A stretch of 64,000 nucleotides of DNA from Botryosphaeria dothidea (taxonomy: Eukaryota; Ascomycota; Dothideomycetes; Botryosphaeriales; Botryosphaeriaceae). The notes under the pieces are model-generated. The model was not told where the DNA came from. It saw nothing but the letters and a program-made list of their open reading frames with translations, and did not search any database. This document shows, piece after piece, positions 52,590-64,000 of this stretch; the stretch's first letter is position 1, and each line of letters starts with the position of its first letter. Made by a program: the position numbers and the translations under genes. The DNA lies in contig WWBZ02000001.1 of the NCBI GenBank assembly GCA_011503125.2, positions 3,286,001 through 3,350,000 of the forward strand, in the 5' to 3' direction.

Positions 52590-54000
52590 ATGACCACGCC
52601 AAAAAATCGACCCCAAGCTACGGCGCCGGGAGAGGGCCCCAGGGACTCTCCTAGGCCCAGCGAGACTCGAAATACCACTCAGAGCAGCTATAGCCGCGTT
52701 GTAGTTGATGTAGAAGCCGCAGGAAGGGGCGAACAGCCCCCTCCAGTGACCACCTCTACCCAACCACAGCGCACCCCTAATAAACCGCAGAACACTCAGT
52801 ACAGCGTAGAATACGTTAAAAGAGCCTCAAAAACAGCAGACACCCTCCTCTAAGCCCTATAAGCATCCGCTGGCCTCCCTTCAGTCCTCTTTAGCTAGGT
52901 AAAAAATTTTCTCGATATTGCCAAGATAATCTTCTAGGATTATATTACTATCTACTAGGAGGCGACCACCAAGAAGCTAGGCCTTAAGGATATCCTTAAG
53001 GAGGTCTAGTAGGTCTAGAAGGTAGTCAGCTAACTCTAGACTACTCCTACGCCCGTAGTACCTAGCTGGGCCAATATTATAGCCCGAGCAGCCCTAAAGC
53101 CCCCTACCCCCCCAACTACTACTAAGCTTACCCTACACTTCCCGGATAAGACTAATAGATAGGAGGTTACCAACCTTACTAACGAGGCTATTATTAAGAA
53201 GATCTAGGCAGGGAAAAGCCTAGCTTATAAAAGAGTGCTAGCGGCTAAGAAGCTCCCTAGTAGAGACGTTAAGCTCTTTATACCTAATGCTTAGACTAGA
53301 GTAGCCCTCCTCTAGAATTAGGAATAGACTATAGGACTAGGTAGGGAAGTCCGTCCTAACTAGCAGCTCTACTTAGTACTAGTCTATAACGTCCCCCTTA
53401 AAGATATTAATACTAAGAACCCCTAGGCCGCCTAAACCCTTTAGGATTAGAACCTATCCCTATATCTAGGACTACGTATTAGTAAGCTAGCCTAGCTAAA
53501 AAGGAAGCTCCTAGAGGGGAAGACGTACTTAGCTATTATTCTTAGTACTATAGACCCCGAGGTAGCTAACTAGATTATTACTAAAGAACTTATTAGTAAC
53601 TATACTCTCTATATAGTAGAGTACTATAGTATAATCTTTATAGTAACCTAGTGCTTTAAGTGCTAGGATTATAGCTATATCTCTATCTACTATAGAAGAG
53701 AGAATAGGTACGGCTAGTACGCCGAGGTATATAATACCTACGAGTACTCTAAAGAGAAGACGTAATATATAAACTATAACTAAGAGCATACGGCCTAGAG
53801 TAACTCCTACCTAACGCGTAGAGCCCGTTAGGCTAAGGCTACTAAGGCCCGCCTAGCGGTACTAGAGAGATATAGAGGAGGTACCCCTACGGCTAAGATA
53901 TAGCCCTAAACTAACTAGTTAACGGTTAGGCTAAGGAAGAGGCCTAGAGAAGAGGAGCCGACTAAGAGAGGGCTAGGTAGGCTAAGGGACCTAAGCCGCC
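52590..54000 (+). pseudogene. LINE ORF1 (gag-like, zinc knuckle), broken
   Basis: The frame starts at ATG 52590 (MTTPKNRPQ) and reads 87 codons before the first stop. It then stays recognisable in the same frame to the nucleic-acid-binding knuckles near 53652, where CFKC is still intact. The Cys residues expected in the following knuckles now read Tyr in several places (for example RYGQYAE-type sequence), which fits TGC/TGT changed to TAC/TAT. Its ancestral role would be to coat the element's RNA. The end at 54000 is approximate. Confidence 0.7.
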
Positions 54001-54130
54001 CCCCGCCTCCTAACTAGATGCGGTTTACCGGACTTAATAGCTTCTAGTATACCTCGGAGGAAGAGCCTACGAGAACTCCCGCCTTCTCGTAGCCTATACT
54101 AATAACCCCCTCGTAGCCTAACTTAGAAAT

Positions 54131-55359
54131 AGAAGGAAGTTAATATTAGATATAGGCTCTCTCTCTATCGTATAGTATAACGTCTATAAGAGTAGAGATA
54201 GAGTAATACTCCCGTTCTTTAAGGAGGTTAACCTAAGGATCTACTATATCCTAGCTATCTAGAAACCCTAGAGGAACCTAAGGGTTAAGATAATAGTAAG
54301 ATACCCTACCTACTATATAGTTTTCCCTTAGAAGAAAGTAGTAAGAACCTACTTCTTTATAAGTAAGGCTATTACCCCCGACTTCTAGCAAGTAATAGCC
54401 TACTTACTAGATCTTATTATACTATCTATTACTACTAAGATACGTATAATCTATATCTATAACTACTATAATCCCCTACTAGCCTCCTATACTAGTACGG
54501 CTCTAGAAACTCTATCTCTTCTTCTAGAAGCTCTTAGAAAACTAGAGGAGCATATCCTCCTAGGAGACTTTAACCTTTACTATCCTATCTAGGGGGATAT
54601 AACCGCTCTAAGATACTATATTCTTATAGATAACCTTATCGAAATAGCTACTATAGCTAACCTTAACCTAGCCCTTCTAAGAGGTACTATTACGAGGAGA
54701 GAGGGTAGTAGCGAGAGTACTCTAGACCTTATCTTTACTATATAGTAGCTAGAGAAGAGGATTCTTAGTTGCGGAGCTAGTTAGGAGCTTAAATCATTCT
54801 CTAACCACCTACCTATCCTTACTACACTCGATTTTTCCCTTACCCCCGCGGAATTACGTCCTCTAAGGCCCTAGTAGAAGAAAGTAGACTAGAAGAGAAC
54901 TAATAATATACTCTAATTAAAGCTTAAACACCTTAAAGTAGCCCCTCTTAATACTAAAGTAGACCTAGATTACTTTACTATACTACTCTAGGAGGCTATC
55001 TAAAGAATAATCTAGAAGACTATTCTAGTAGCGAGACCCTCGCCCTAGGCCTCTATATAATAGATAAAGAAGTATTCGGACCTAGTATACTAGGCTAGAG
55101 TAGCTAGAAGAAAGTAGATAGCTATAGGAAGGGAGGAGAACTAGATAGTTTACTAAACTATTACTAATAGTAAGAAGAGGTAGATTAGAAGAGATAGAAT
55201 AAAAGTATAGCGTAGAATAGTAGCTAAGATTACTTTAGACCTATCTATACTCTAGAAGCTCTTAAAGTGGGTAAGAATAAAAGCATAAGAACTACTAGCC
55301 CTACCCTAGTTCCTACTCCTCTAGAGAGTAGATAGACAACTATACTACGATAATCCGGC
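54131..55359 (+). pseudogene. LINE ORF2, endonuclease part, broken
   Basis: The AP-endonuclease-like domain opens with an IVxYNV motif near 54165-54180. It continues with LAIQ near 54253 and keeps the catalytic motif LLGDFN near 54560. It ends with the SNHLPIL motif (the conserved His) near 54800. Many TAG codons interrupt it. The frame continues to the Gypsy insertion point. After the insertion the same frame resumes with reverse-transcriptase sequence at 63715. Confidence 0.75.
55355..55359. repeat. Target-site duplication CCGGC, left copy
   Basis: The five bases CCGGC directly precede the left LTR and are repeated directly after the right LTR at 63710-63714. Five-base duplications are usual for Ty3/Gypsy integrases. 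Confidence 0.9.
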
Positions 55360-57127
<1,768 letters not shown>

Positions 57128-60100
57128 CTAGTCTCTGTTTTCGTCGGCGTCGGGGTTTTCCGGTATTATTTCCTCGGTTTGGCGAATAGGTGTGGCGTTT
57201 CTTGGTGCCGGTTCGAGTAAAGAGATGTGGAAAACTGGGTGTATCCGCATGGTTTCTGGCAATTTGAGGCGGAAGTTGACCTTTCCAATCTGTTTTTCAA
57301 TTTTAAAGGGGCCGACTTTCTTGAAGTCCAATTTCTTGCTTGGTCGGTCTCCTTGCTTTCTTTTAAAATTTTTGCTGAGGAGGTAGACTTTGTCCCCCCT
57401 CTTGAGCTTTGGTGCCTCCTGGTGCCGTCTATTGTAGTATCGTCCCATTATTATAGATACGTATTCGACGTCGAGGTGTAGTTGTTCGTGGAGAGCTTTC
57501 AGCTGGTCTGCTTTGAGGATTCCTTTCTGGGCTAGAGATTCGCTTGGGATTGGCTCTTTGTAGGCAGTAGGTTCGAATCCGTAATTGGCGTAGAACGGTG
57601 ACTCTTGGGTAGCTGACGCTTTCGAACTGTTGTAGGCGAACTGGGCGAGAGGTAGCAGTTCTACCCAGTTATCCTGCGTGTAGTTGAGATAGCAGCGCAG
57701 GTATTGCTCGAGCGTCTGGTTTATTCGTTCTGTCTGTCCGTCTGTTTGTGGATGTGCCGTGGTAGAGAGCTTGTGCTTGGATCCAAGCTGACGGGTGAGA
57801 GTTTGCCAGAATCGGGATGTGAATAACCGATCTCTGTCTGACACGAGCTCGTTCGGTAACCCGTGGTTGCCGAGGATTGTCCTGAGGAATATGTAGGCTA
57901 GTTCTTCCGCGTTTGCCGACTTGAGGTATGGCAGGTAGTATGCGTACTTAGAGAGCCTGTCGACGATAACTAGGATCGAGTCGTACTTTACCTTAGTAAG
58001 GGGCTCTTCTGACTCTGGTAGATCCGTGATAAAGTCGAGCGAGATTGATTGCTAGGGTCGTTCCGGGGCTAATAGTAATTAGAGCAGCCCATAGGGCGAG
58101 TGCCTCGAGGCCTTGCTTCGAATGCAGAGGTTATACTGCGAGACTACCCGTTGGACTATCTTTCTGAGCCCTGGGAAGTAGAAGCTCCTAGTGATCCGCT
58201 CAATCGTCTTGTCGATTCCTTGATGACCGTGTGCTGGTGCTTCGTGTATATCTTTGACGAGTTCTTCCCGAAGTCTAACCGGGACGTAGACTAATCCCAA
58301 GAATAGGATAGTGCCGTCTGCGTCCTTGGATAGCCGAGGGTCGTTTTCCAGATTCCCGAATTCCTGAATCGTGGAGTCGTCTTCGTATGCCTCTCTGATT
58401 TTTCTAGTCCAGTCGTTCTGTTCGAGGCGTATCGCTGGCGCTAGTGTTTTGACCGGGGTAAGCGATTCGTCGAGTCCTTCTTGGAGCCATAATTGTTCTG
58501 TGCTATAAATAGCAGCGAGCGTCTTCGGGAGCATAAAGCTGCCGTCTTTCTGCTCTGCTAGAATTACTAGCTGAGGTCCTTGCTTCCCTTCTATGTGGTC
58601 TGGTCGTCTGCTTAGCGCGTCTGCGCGTGCGTTTTCCGATCCCTTTCTATAGGTAATCTTAAAGTCGTAGGAGGCTAGTTCTTCTGCCCACCTAACTTGT
58701 CGACGGTTTAACTCCTTCGTTGTAGTGAAGTGGGTAAGGTTTTTGTGGTCGTAGTAGACTATAACCCGGTGTTTTGCCCCTTCGAGGTAGTGTCTCCATT
58801 CTTTAAAGGCGGTTACGATGGCTAATAGTTCCTTATCGTGGACATTATAGTTGCGCTCTAGTGGTGACATTTTGCGCGAGTAGTAGGCAATGGGGTGGAG
58901 CCTGCCCTGCTCGTCGGGTTGGCTTAGAGTCGCGCCGATGGCGTAGTCCGAAGCGTCGGTTTCTACCGTGATTGGTAGGTTAGGGTTATAAATACCCAGG
59001 ACCGGCGCTTCCATAAACATTCGCTTAAGCGAGTCGAAGGCGATTTGCTGTCTTTCTCCCTAATGAAACCCGTGCTCCTTTTTTGTTAGGTCTGAAAGTG
59101 GCGCTAACACCTTTGCGTAGTTTAGGATGAACTTTCGGTAAAAGTTGGCAAATCCTAAGAAGGATTGTACGTCCTTTACTGACGTAGGTGCGGGCCATTC
59201 CCTAATCGCATCGAGCTTTTTATCGTCCATGCTGATGTGTCTAGGAGTGATGATGAATCCGAGGAATTCTGTTTTCTGTGTGTACCATTCGCATTTCTCC
59301 GGTGCGATCTGGAGATCTCGTTCTTCGAGTGCCTTAAGGACCTTGTGGATGTGCTCGGTATGCTCCTCGAGCGTGTCTGAGTAGATAATAATGTCGTCCA
59401 GGTAGGCCGTGCAAAACACGTCTAGATACGGGCGTAAGGTGTCGTTGACTAGGCTCTGGAACGTGCCTGGGGCGTTGGTAAGCCCAAAAGGCATGACTGT
59501 GTACTCGAAGTGCCCTAGGCGTGTTCTGAATGCGGTTTTCCATTCTTCTCCTTCTTTCATGCGAACTAGGTAATATCCTTCTCTGAGGTCGAACTTCGTA
59601 AAGTACTTTGCGGTTCGGAACTTATCCTGCAGTTCGTCTATTCTTGGGAGCGGGTACCGATTCTTAATCGTAATGTCGTTTAGCTGACGGTAGTCTACGC
59701 AGAGTCGTAGTTTGCCATTCTTTTTTGGGACGAACAGGATGGGATAGCCAGCTGGTGATGATGACGGCCGTATGTATCCTCGTTCTAAGTTCTTGTCGAT
59801 GTATTCCCTTAGAGCCTCGAGTTCCTTCTCTGATAGAGAGTAGATAGGCTTGAACGCGGGCTGCGCTCCTGGTATGAGGGGAATTTCGTGATCCCAAGGT
59901 TTGTGCTCTGGTAGTTGTCCTTTGCCTCTTTCCTGGAAGATTCGTGGGTATTTCCAGAACTCTTGAGGTACCGTTTCCAATTCCGGTATTGGTGCTGATT
60001 TGTTGATGTTAGGCCTTACAATGCCGCCGAGTTCCCCATATATTTTCTCGCTTGTCGTAATGCCTGCAAGTATAGGTTTTCCCCTTGTTGGGCGACCGTA

Positions 60101-60838
60101 ATGCTTCTGATTGGTCCTCTGGGGGCAGTCTCCTCCGACTGGCTTTGGGATGTTGTTATCCTCCGGGTAGAGGCCCCGTCTCATTCGTGCCATGATTTTC
60201 TGCTCGATTTCCCTACTTGGCTTTAGGTAGAGCGTGTATACTCCTTCTCCCCGGCGTCTCATGCGTTGGACTGCTGCGTAGGAGATTTCTTTGACGTCTA
60301 CGGGGTCGTTGCGCCTCTGGCGGCTCTGGCGTTCCTGGCTCTGGTTTTCTGACTTCTGGCTCTGGCTCTGGCTGCTCTTATCCGTAGGTGTTCTCCTGGC
60401 GGTGGCTAGGTGTTTAGCGCATTCCTTGTTCGGAAAGGCAACGGTTCTTTCTTTCCATTTGATGTGAGGTTCGTGGGCTTTAAACCACGGGATTCCTAGG
60501 ATAATGTCATGCCCTGGTATGGAGGTCACGTCCAATATGATCTTCTCTACATGTTTCCCGATGGTGAGCTTTGCGGGTTCGGTCTCGACCCGTATCCATC
60601 CCTTGTCGTAGGAGGAGGCTGATCCGTCTACCGTTCGCAGCGGGTATGGTCGGTTCTTCCTTGTTAGGCTAATGTTGCTTTTAGTAGCGAAGGTATGGCT
60701 AATAAAGTTGCCCTCTGCTCCGCTGTCAAGCATTGCTATTGCGGTTCTTCCGCAAATGGTTACTGGTATCCTAAGTACTTTTCCTGAAGCGTATGTGCCG
60801 TTCGATGTGCGTGAAACTTGATTGAGGGACCTAGGTTG

Positions 60839-60885
60839 CGGCCCCTGCGAATGTCCCATGTTTGCAGGGCCGTCTAGTTTTTTGA
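60839..60885 (-). promoter_or_regulatory. gag-pol -1 ribosomal frameshift site with stem-loop
   Basis: On the minus strand the gag codons TCA AAA AAC TAG (60885-60874) contain the heptamer A AAA AAC in exactly the X XXY YYZ phase, and the next gag codon is the TAG stop. Four bases further on, CGGCCCTGC (60872-60864) can pair with GCAGGGGCCG (60848-60839), giving nine base pairs with one bulged G and a 15-base loop. The -1 frame leads directly into pol (K-K-L-D-G-P). This is the standard layout of a retroviral-type programmed frameshift. Confidence 0.85.
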
Positions 60886-62853
60886 CGATGTGTAGCGCAG
60901 GTCCCTGGGTGCGTTATGGATCTTATAGGTAGCCGGCGTTACGGGCTGAATGTCTTCGTTGGCGGGGAAGACGTAGGGTACCCGTGCTTTTGTTAGTTCT
61001 TGGCTAATATATTCGTCCCATTCCTCTAAGGAGAAGGTAGCGTTCTTCCACTGAGTCCACTGGCCGCGCCGAATGCGGCGTCTCCAGTGAATCTGATTTT
61101 CCTTGACCCGGTACTAGAAGATCGGCATATTATACTTGCCCCGGGGAACCTAGTGTAGCGTGTCCTTATGCCGTGTTGCGGTCCCGTAGCGACAGAGTGT
61201 ACGTGCCATGTTTCGTAGGTGTTGCCTGTCTTCCTCCTGTTGGGCGCCGCGAGCTTCATCTCGTAGCCAGGCGGCTATCTCCTCGGCTGCATGGATGGGG
61301 GCTTCTCTCTAGGGGTACCATTGGTTGTCTTGGTAGAATCGGGAACTGAGCTTCCCGTTATCTATTTGGTATTGCTGCGTGGGAAGATTCATCCTTGGCG
61401 CCGGTGTCTAGGTAATCATAGGCGTTAGGCTGGGTTCTGCGCGTCTTGTGTCTCCGTATTAGCTTAGGTATTCCATGATTCGCGAGAGTATGGCTTGGTC
61501 CTGCTATTGTTCGGTGCTTCCTGCCTCGCTGGATTCTGGGGTACTGTTATAGAGCTCGCCCGTGTCGCTATTAACTAGCTCGTCGTTATACGGGAGGTCA
61601 TCGATCAGGTCGTCGATTTCTAACACTTCCTCGTTACGAGTTGCTAGGTTTAGTTGTCGGGGCTCAGAAGGGTACCATCCGGTGGCGTCCTTATCACTCT
61701 TGTGGGTTTGGCAGCTATCGTTAAAGCAGGTAGTCCAGCTAAGTGCTGCGTGATTGACTTCTCTACTCATTGTGGACGCCGAGCGAGGCTCTTCTTCGTC
61801 TTGCGCGGTTGTTTCGGCGGCCGCGGCGGTCTTGCTTTTTCCATTCCTTTGTAAACAGCGGTGTCCGGGTTCCCATTTAGTAGTGTAGCGAGTGCATAGT
61901 CCCTTGTTGTAGAGGTCCTTTTCTTCTTAGGTCCATTGGCGTCGACCTCGCTTCTCTTTTTTGCCTTGTTCTCCTTTTTCGGCGGCGTCGAGTTCCATGG
62001 CGTCGCCTCCTTCTTGGGTGTGGCGAGGGCGCCTTGATTCGGACGTATTGGCATGATACCCTTTTTTGTCGAACCATCTCTCTGAGCGACGCTTGTCTAT
62101 AAGCACGGCTAGCTTGATTATGTCGTTAAGAGTTTCCGGTTCTTCGTGGTAGGTTATGGCTTCCTTGATTTCGTCCTTTAGCCCTTGGTAGTAGAAAGTA
62201 CGTAGGGTGAGGTCGGAGTGTCCTTCAGCGGTGTAGGCTGCGTCTTGGAACCTGGCGGTATAGTCCTGGACTGTTCCCTTTTGTTTGAGGCTCATAAGGG
62301 TACGTGTGGCTAAGCGAGTTTCGTCGATACCGCTGAAGGCTCCCTTGAGTTGCTTCGTAAAGTTGCGGTAGTCGCTGAAGACGACCGTGGTGGTCTCGGA
62401 CCATAGGTACTGGGGCTTTTCTTGATATTCGCGCTTAAAGGGGCGGAACCACTGCTTAGCCGATCCCCTGAGGTAGGTGCTTGCGTATAGGACTTGGTCG
62501 GCGGGGCTGGCGAAGTCGCCTCGGGTGAAGTGGATATAGTCGTCCAACTGTATAATAAAAGCTTGGGTCTTTTTCCGGTCGCCGTAGTAGAGGTCGGGCT
62601 TAGGGACCTTGACCTTAGTTGCTGGCGGTGGGCGAGGGACCTGGTTAAGCTGGTTACGTAGGACTGCGTTTTCGTTGCGGAGCTCTAAGATCATGTTGAG
62701 GAGTTGCTCGTTGGTGGGCATGGCCGGGGCTTAATTTCCGGTCTGCGTGCCCTGTTGTTGTGCTTGTTGTGGCTGCTGTTGCGGACCAGGCGCTTGAGGC
62801 GCTTCCGGAGCTGGTCCGTTGCTTTATACGTCCGCCATGCTGGCCGTAGACAT
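60874..62853 (-). pseudogene. Gypsy gag, RIP-broken
   Basis: Gag forms the capsid-like particle and binds the element's RNA. The most upstream good start is ATG 62853 (MSTASMADV), which gives 659 codons to the TAG at 60874. Two stops lie between it and the next Met at 62721, where a clean 264-residue stretch begins (MPTNEQLLNMILELRNENAV). The retrotransposon gag domain follows (AKQWFRPF...QYLWSET...FTKQLKGAFSG). A zinc-knuckle remnant lies near 61880 (KGLCTRYTTKWEPGHRC, one Cys read as Tyr). Several further TAG/TAA codons interrupt the last 350 codons. All of them can be explained by C-to-T or G-to-A change. Confidence 0.85.
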
Positions 62854-62941
62854 TGTAATTAGCAGTGTGGGGTGATACTACCTTGTACTTGAGTGTCCCT
62901 ATCCTCGGAACTGCCCTCCCTTGCAAGGATAGTGGTCAAAG

Positions 62942-63709
62942 TGTAACGACGGGCCTCTTCTACTAGGCTTCGGAGTCACCTAGTAGGTTCGGGTAACCGA
63001 GGGGTTTACCTTGAATGACAAGAGAAGGGTAAAGGATGGGAATGACGGGTAGAAATCACGTGATAAGTGAGTGCACAGTGTGCGAAAGGCTCGTTACCTC
63101 CAATAGGGTTATATTGGAACTTTGAGTTGACCACGAAGGTCAAAGTACTATCTAATAAGTGTGGTTATATATAAGTAGGAAAGCTATGACAATCTGGTAT
63201 GGTGTTTAGATCTTTTCTAATCTAGTGGGTGTTGGATTAGTAGAGATCCAAAGGTGGGTCTTGGATCAGTCCTGATCCAAGGTGGGTCCTCACGTGATGC
63301 GGGCGCTTAGACTTCTCTCCCGGATCCCGTTTTCTGATCTTGTGAACGGACGCGATAACTACCTTTCTCTTAACCGCTCCCTATGCCTCTTGTCGGTTTC
63401 CCGGATTCTGCTAGCCTAACCGTTTAGCGTTACCGGCGGCCCTTGGTCGCGTTGTTCCCCTGCGGGTTCTCTGACTTATCGGCGCTTCGCTGGTTTCCTT
63501 GTGCCTTGTAGGCTTTCCTCCCGTACGGGCCTTGGTCTTGGCGACTAATCCTTTAAGCGCCGACTCCCTTGGGGCTGACCTTCCCGTGCGGGATCTCTTA
63601 TGGTGCGGCTCTGCTAGCCGTGCGGGAACTTGGTCCCTGCGGTGTTTTCTCCCGTGCGGGTTTCCTGCCCTTAGGGTACTAAAGTCCGTGTGGCCTGGGG
63701 TTCGTAACA
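62942..63709 (-). repeat. 5' LTR of the Gypsy element (768 bp)
   Basis: This is the upstream LTR in the element's orientation and should hold the promoter for gag-pol. It keeps the TGTAAC outer bases on the plus strand at 62942. The segment at 63127-63134 (TTGACCAC) is identical to part of the sequence just inside the LTR at the expected primer-binding site. Confidence 0.95.
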
Positions 63710-63714
63710 CCGGC
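63710..63714. repeat. Target-site duplication CCGGC, right copy
   Basis: This exact repeat of 55355-55359 directly follows the right LTR, marking the insertion point in the LINE. Confidence 0.9.
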
Positions 63715-64000
63715 TAAGGCAGAAATCCTTATTAACTAGTTCTTCCCCCCTCCTAGGGCTACCGACCTCTTAGACCTAGATAGGTATATATACCTAGAGC
63801 TAGTAGAGATCCCCTAAGGCGTTACCGAAGAGCAGGTCCTCTATACTATTAAGAAGCTTCCCCCGGATAAGGCACTAGGCCTAGATAAGATTATTAATAG
63901 GTTCCTAAAGTAGTGCGCTTAGATACTAAGCGGACTACTTACTAGGCTCTTCTAGGGATGCCTCGCACTTAGATACTACCCTAGATAGTTTAAAAGCTCT
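63715..64000 (+). mobile_element. Tad1-type LINE, right part (start of reverse transcriptase)
   Basis: The LINE resumes here and runs off the window. In the frame that continues ORF2 from the left part, the reverse-transcriptase opening is visible: VTEEQVLYTIKKLPPDKALGLDKI near 63815-63890 and LLTRLF near 63935. TAG codons stand where Trp or Gln is expected. The same lack of CpA and TpG as in the left part shows that both belong to one RIP-mutated copy. Confidence 0.85.

Larger units (their letters stand above)
52590..55359 (+). mobile_element. Tad1-type LINE, left part, heavily RIP-mutated
   Basis: This is a non-LTR retrotransposon read on the plus strand and cut at 55359 by a Gypsy insertion; it resumes at 63710. 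One frame runs from the ATG at 52590 through a gag-like region with cysteine knuckles near 53652-53830. A second frame begins near 54131 and carries an apurinic-type endonuclease. Almost all in-frame stops are TAG or TAA where Gln or Trp is expected, as RIP produces. The sequence before about 52,855 is not mutated in this way. The 5' end may lie several hundred bases upstream, and the 3' end is outside the window. Confidence 0.85.

Noticed and set aside
57560..57580. GGTTCGAATCC-like T-loop of a tRNA
   Set aside because: It lies within the integrase coding sequence, and no acceptor stem or anticodon arm surrounds it.
61026..61259. Separate minus-strand frame inside the gag 3' part
   Set aside because: The true gag frame, with RIP stops, runs through here to the frameshift site.
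62654..62926. Minus-strand frame overlapping the gag start
   Set aside because: It is in a different frame from gag and carries no motif; the gag frame itself extends to ATG 62853.
63411..63717. Open frames on both strands inside the right LTR
   Set aside because: They duplicate frames of the left LTR and are not expected to be independent genes.

Overview
The window looks like nuclear DNA of a filamentous ascomycete (Pezizomycotina; a Dothideomycete would fit, but that is inference). The genes are broken by short introns of about 48-165 nt (a few reach 300 nt) with GT...AG ends and CTAAC-like branch sites. The gene set is typical of such fungi, and the repeats carry the C-to-T signature of repeat-induced point mutation (RIP). 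I saw no tRNA, rRNA or CRISPR. Exon boundaries were placed by eye, and every spliced model listed closes in frame.

Layout, positions 1-50 kb: a mostly single-copy, housekeeping-like stretch. In order: mevalonate diphosphate decarboxylase (-), a DUF2985 membrane protein (-), a sterol-glucosyltransferase-like GT28/GT1 protein (+), an SNG1-like DUF3533 membrane protein (+), an ER-type DnaJ/DUF1977 protein (-), a small uncharacterised membrane protein (+), the U-box E4 ligase Ufd2 (-), the GTPase Rho1 (+), a decayed DUF3176 gene (-), an inositol-type sugar transporter (-), a GPI-anchored Ser/Thr-rich protein (-), the polarisome/actin factor Bud6 (-), the ataxin-2 homologue Pbp1 (+), a mitochondrial ADCK/UbiB kinase-like protein (+), the C2-WW-HECT ligase Rsp5/HulA (+) and a small eight-cysteine GPI protein (+). 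The genes do not form one pathway. Loose themes are sterols and membranes (MVD1, GT28), ubiquitin (Ufd2, Rsp5, and the J-protein if it acts in ERAD) and polarity or cell wall (Rho1, Bud6).

From about 51.6 kb to the end lies a transposon nest. A Tad1-type LINE (from at least 52,590 to beyond the window) is so heavily RIPped that long stretches contain no CpA or TpG. A complete 8,350-bp Ty3/Gypsy chromovirus (55,360-63,709, coding on the minus strand) is inserted into the start of its reverse transcriptase. The insertion has two 768-bp LTRs and a perfect CCGGC target duplication, and it is only moderately RIPped.

The most interesting material is inside the Gypsy element. First, a textbook -1 frameshift cassette joins gag to pol: the heptamer A AAA AAC, an immediate TAG and a GC-rich stem-loop. 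Second, an oppositely oriented, cysteine-rich, charged coiled-coil ORF sits between pol and the 3' LTR and overlaps the end of the pol chromodomain; it contains an intron whose donor looks lost to RIP. Third, there is no tRNA-type primer-binding site, but an LTR segment is complementary to the expected site, which hints at self-priming.
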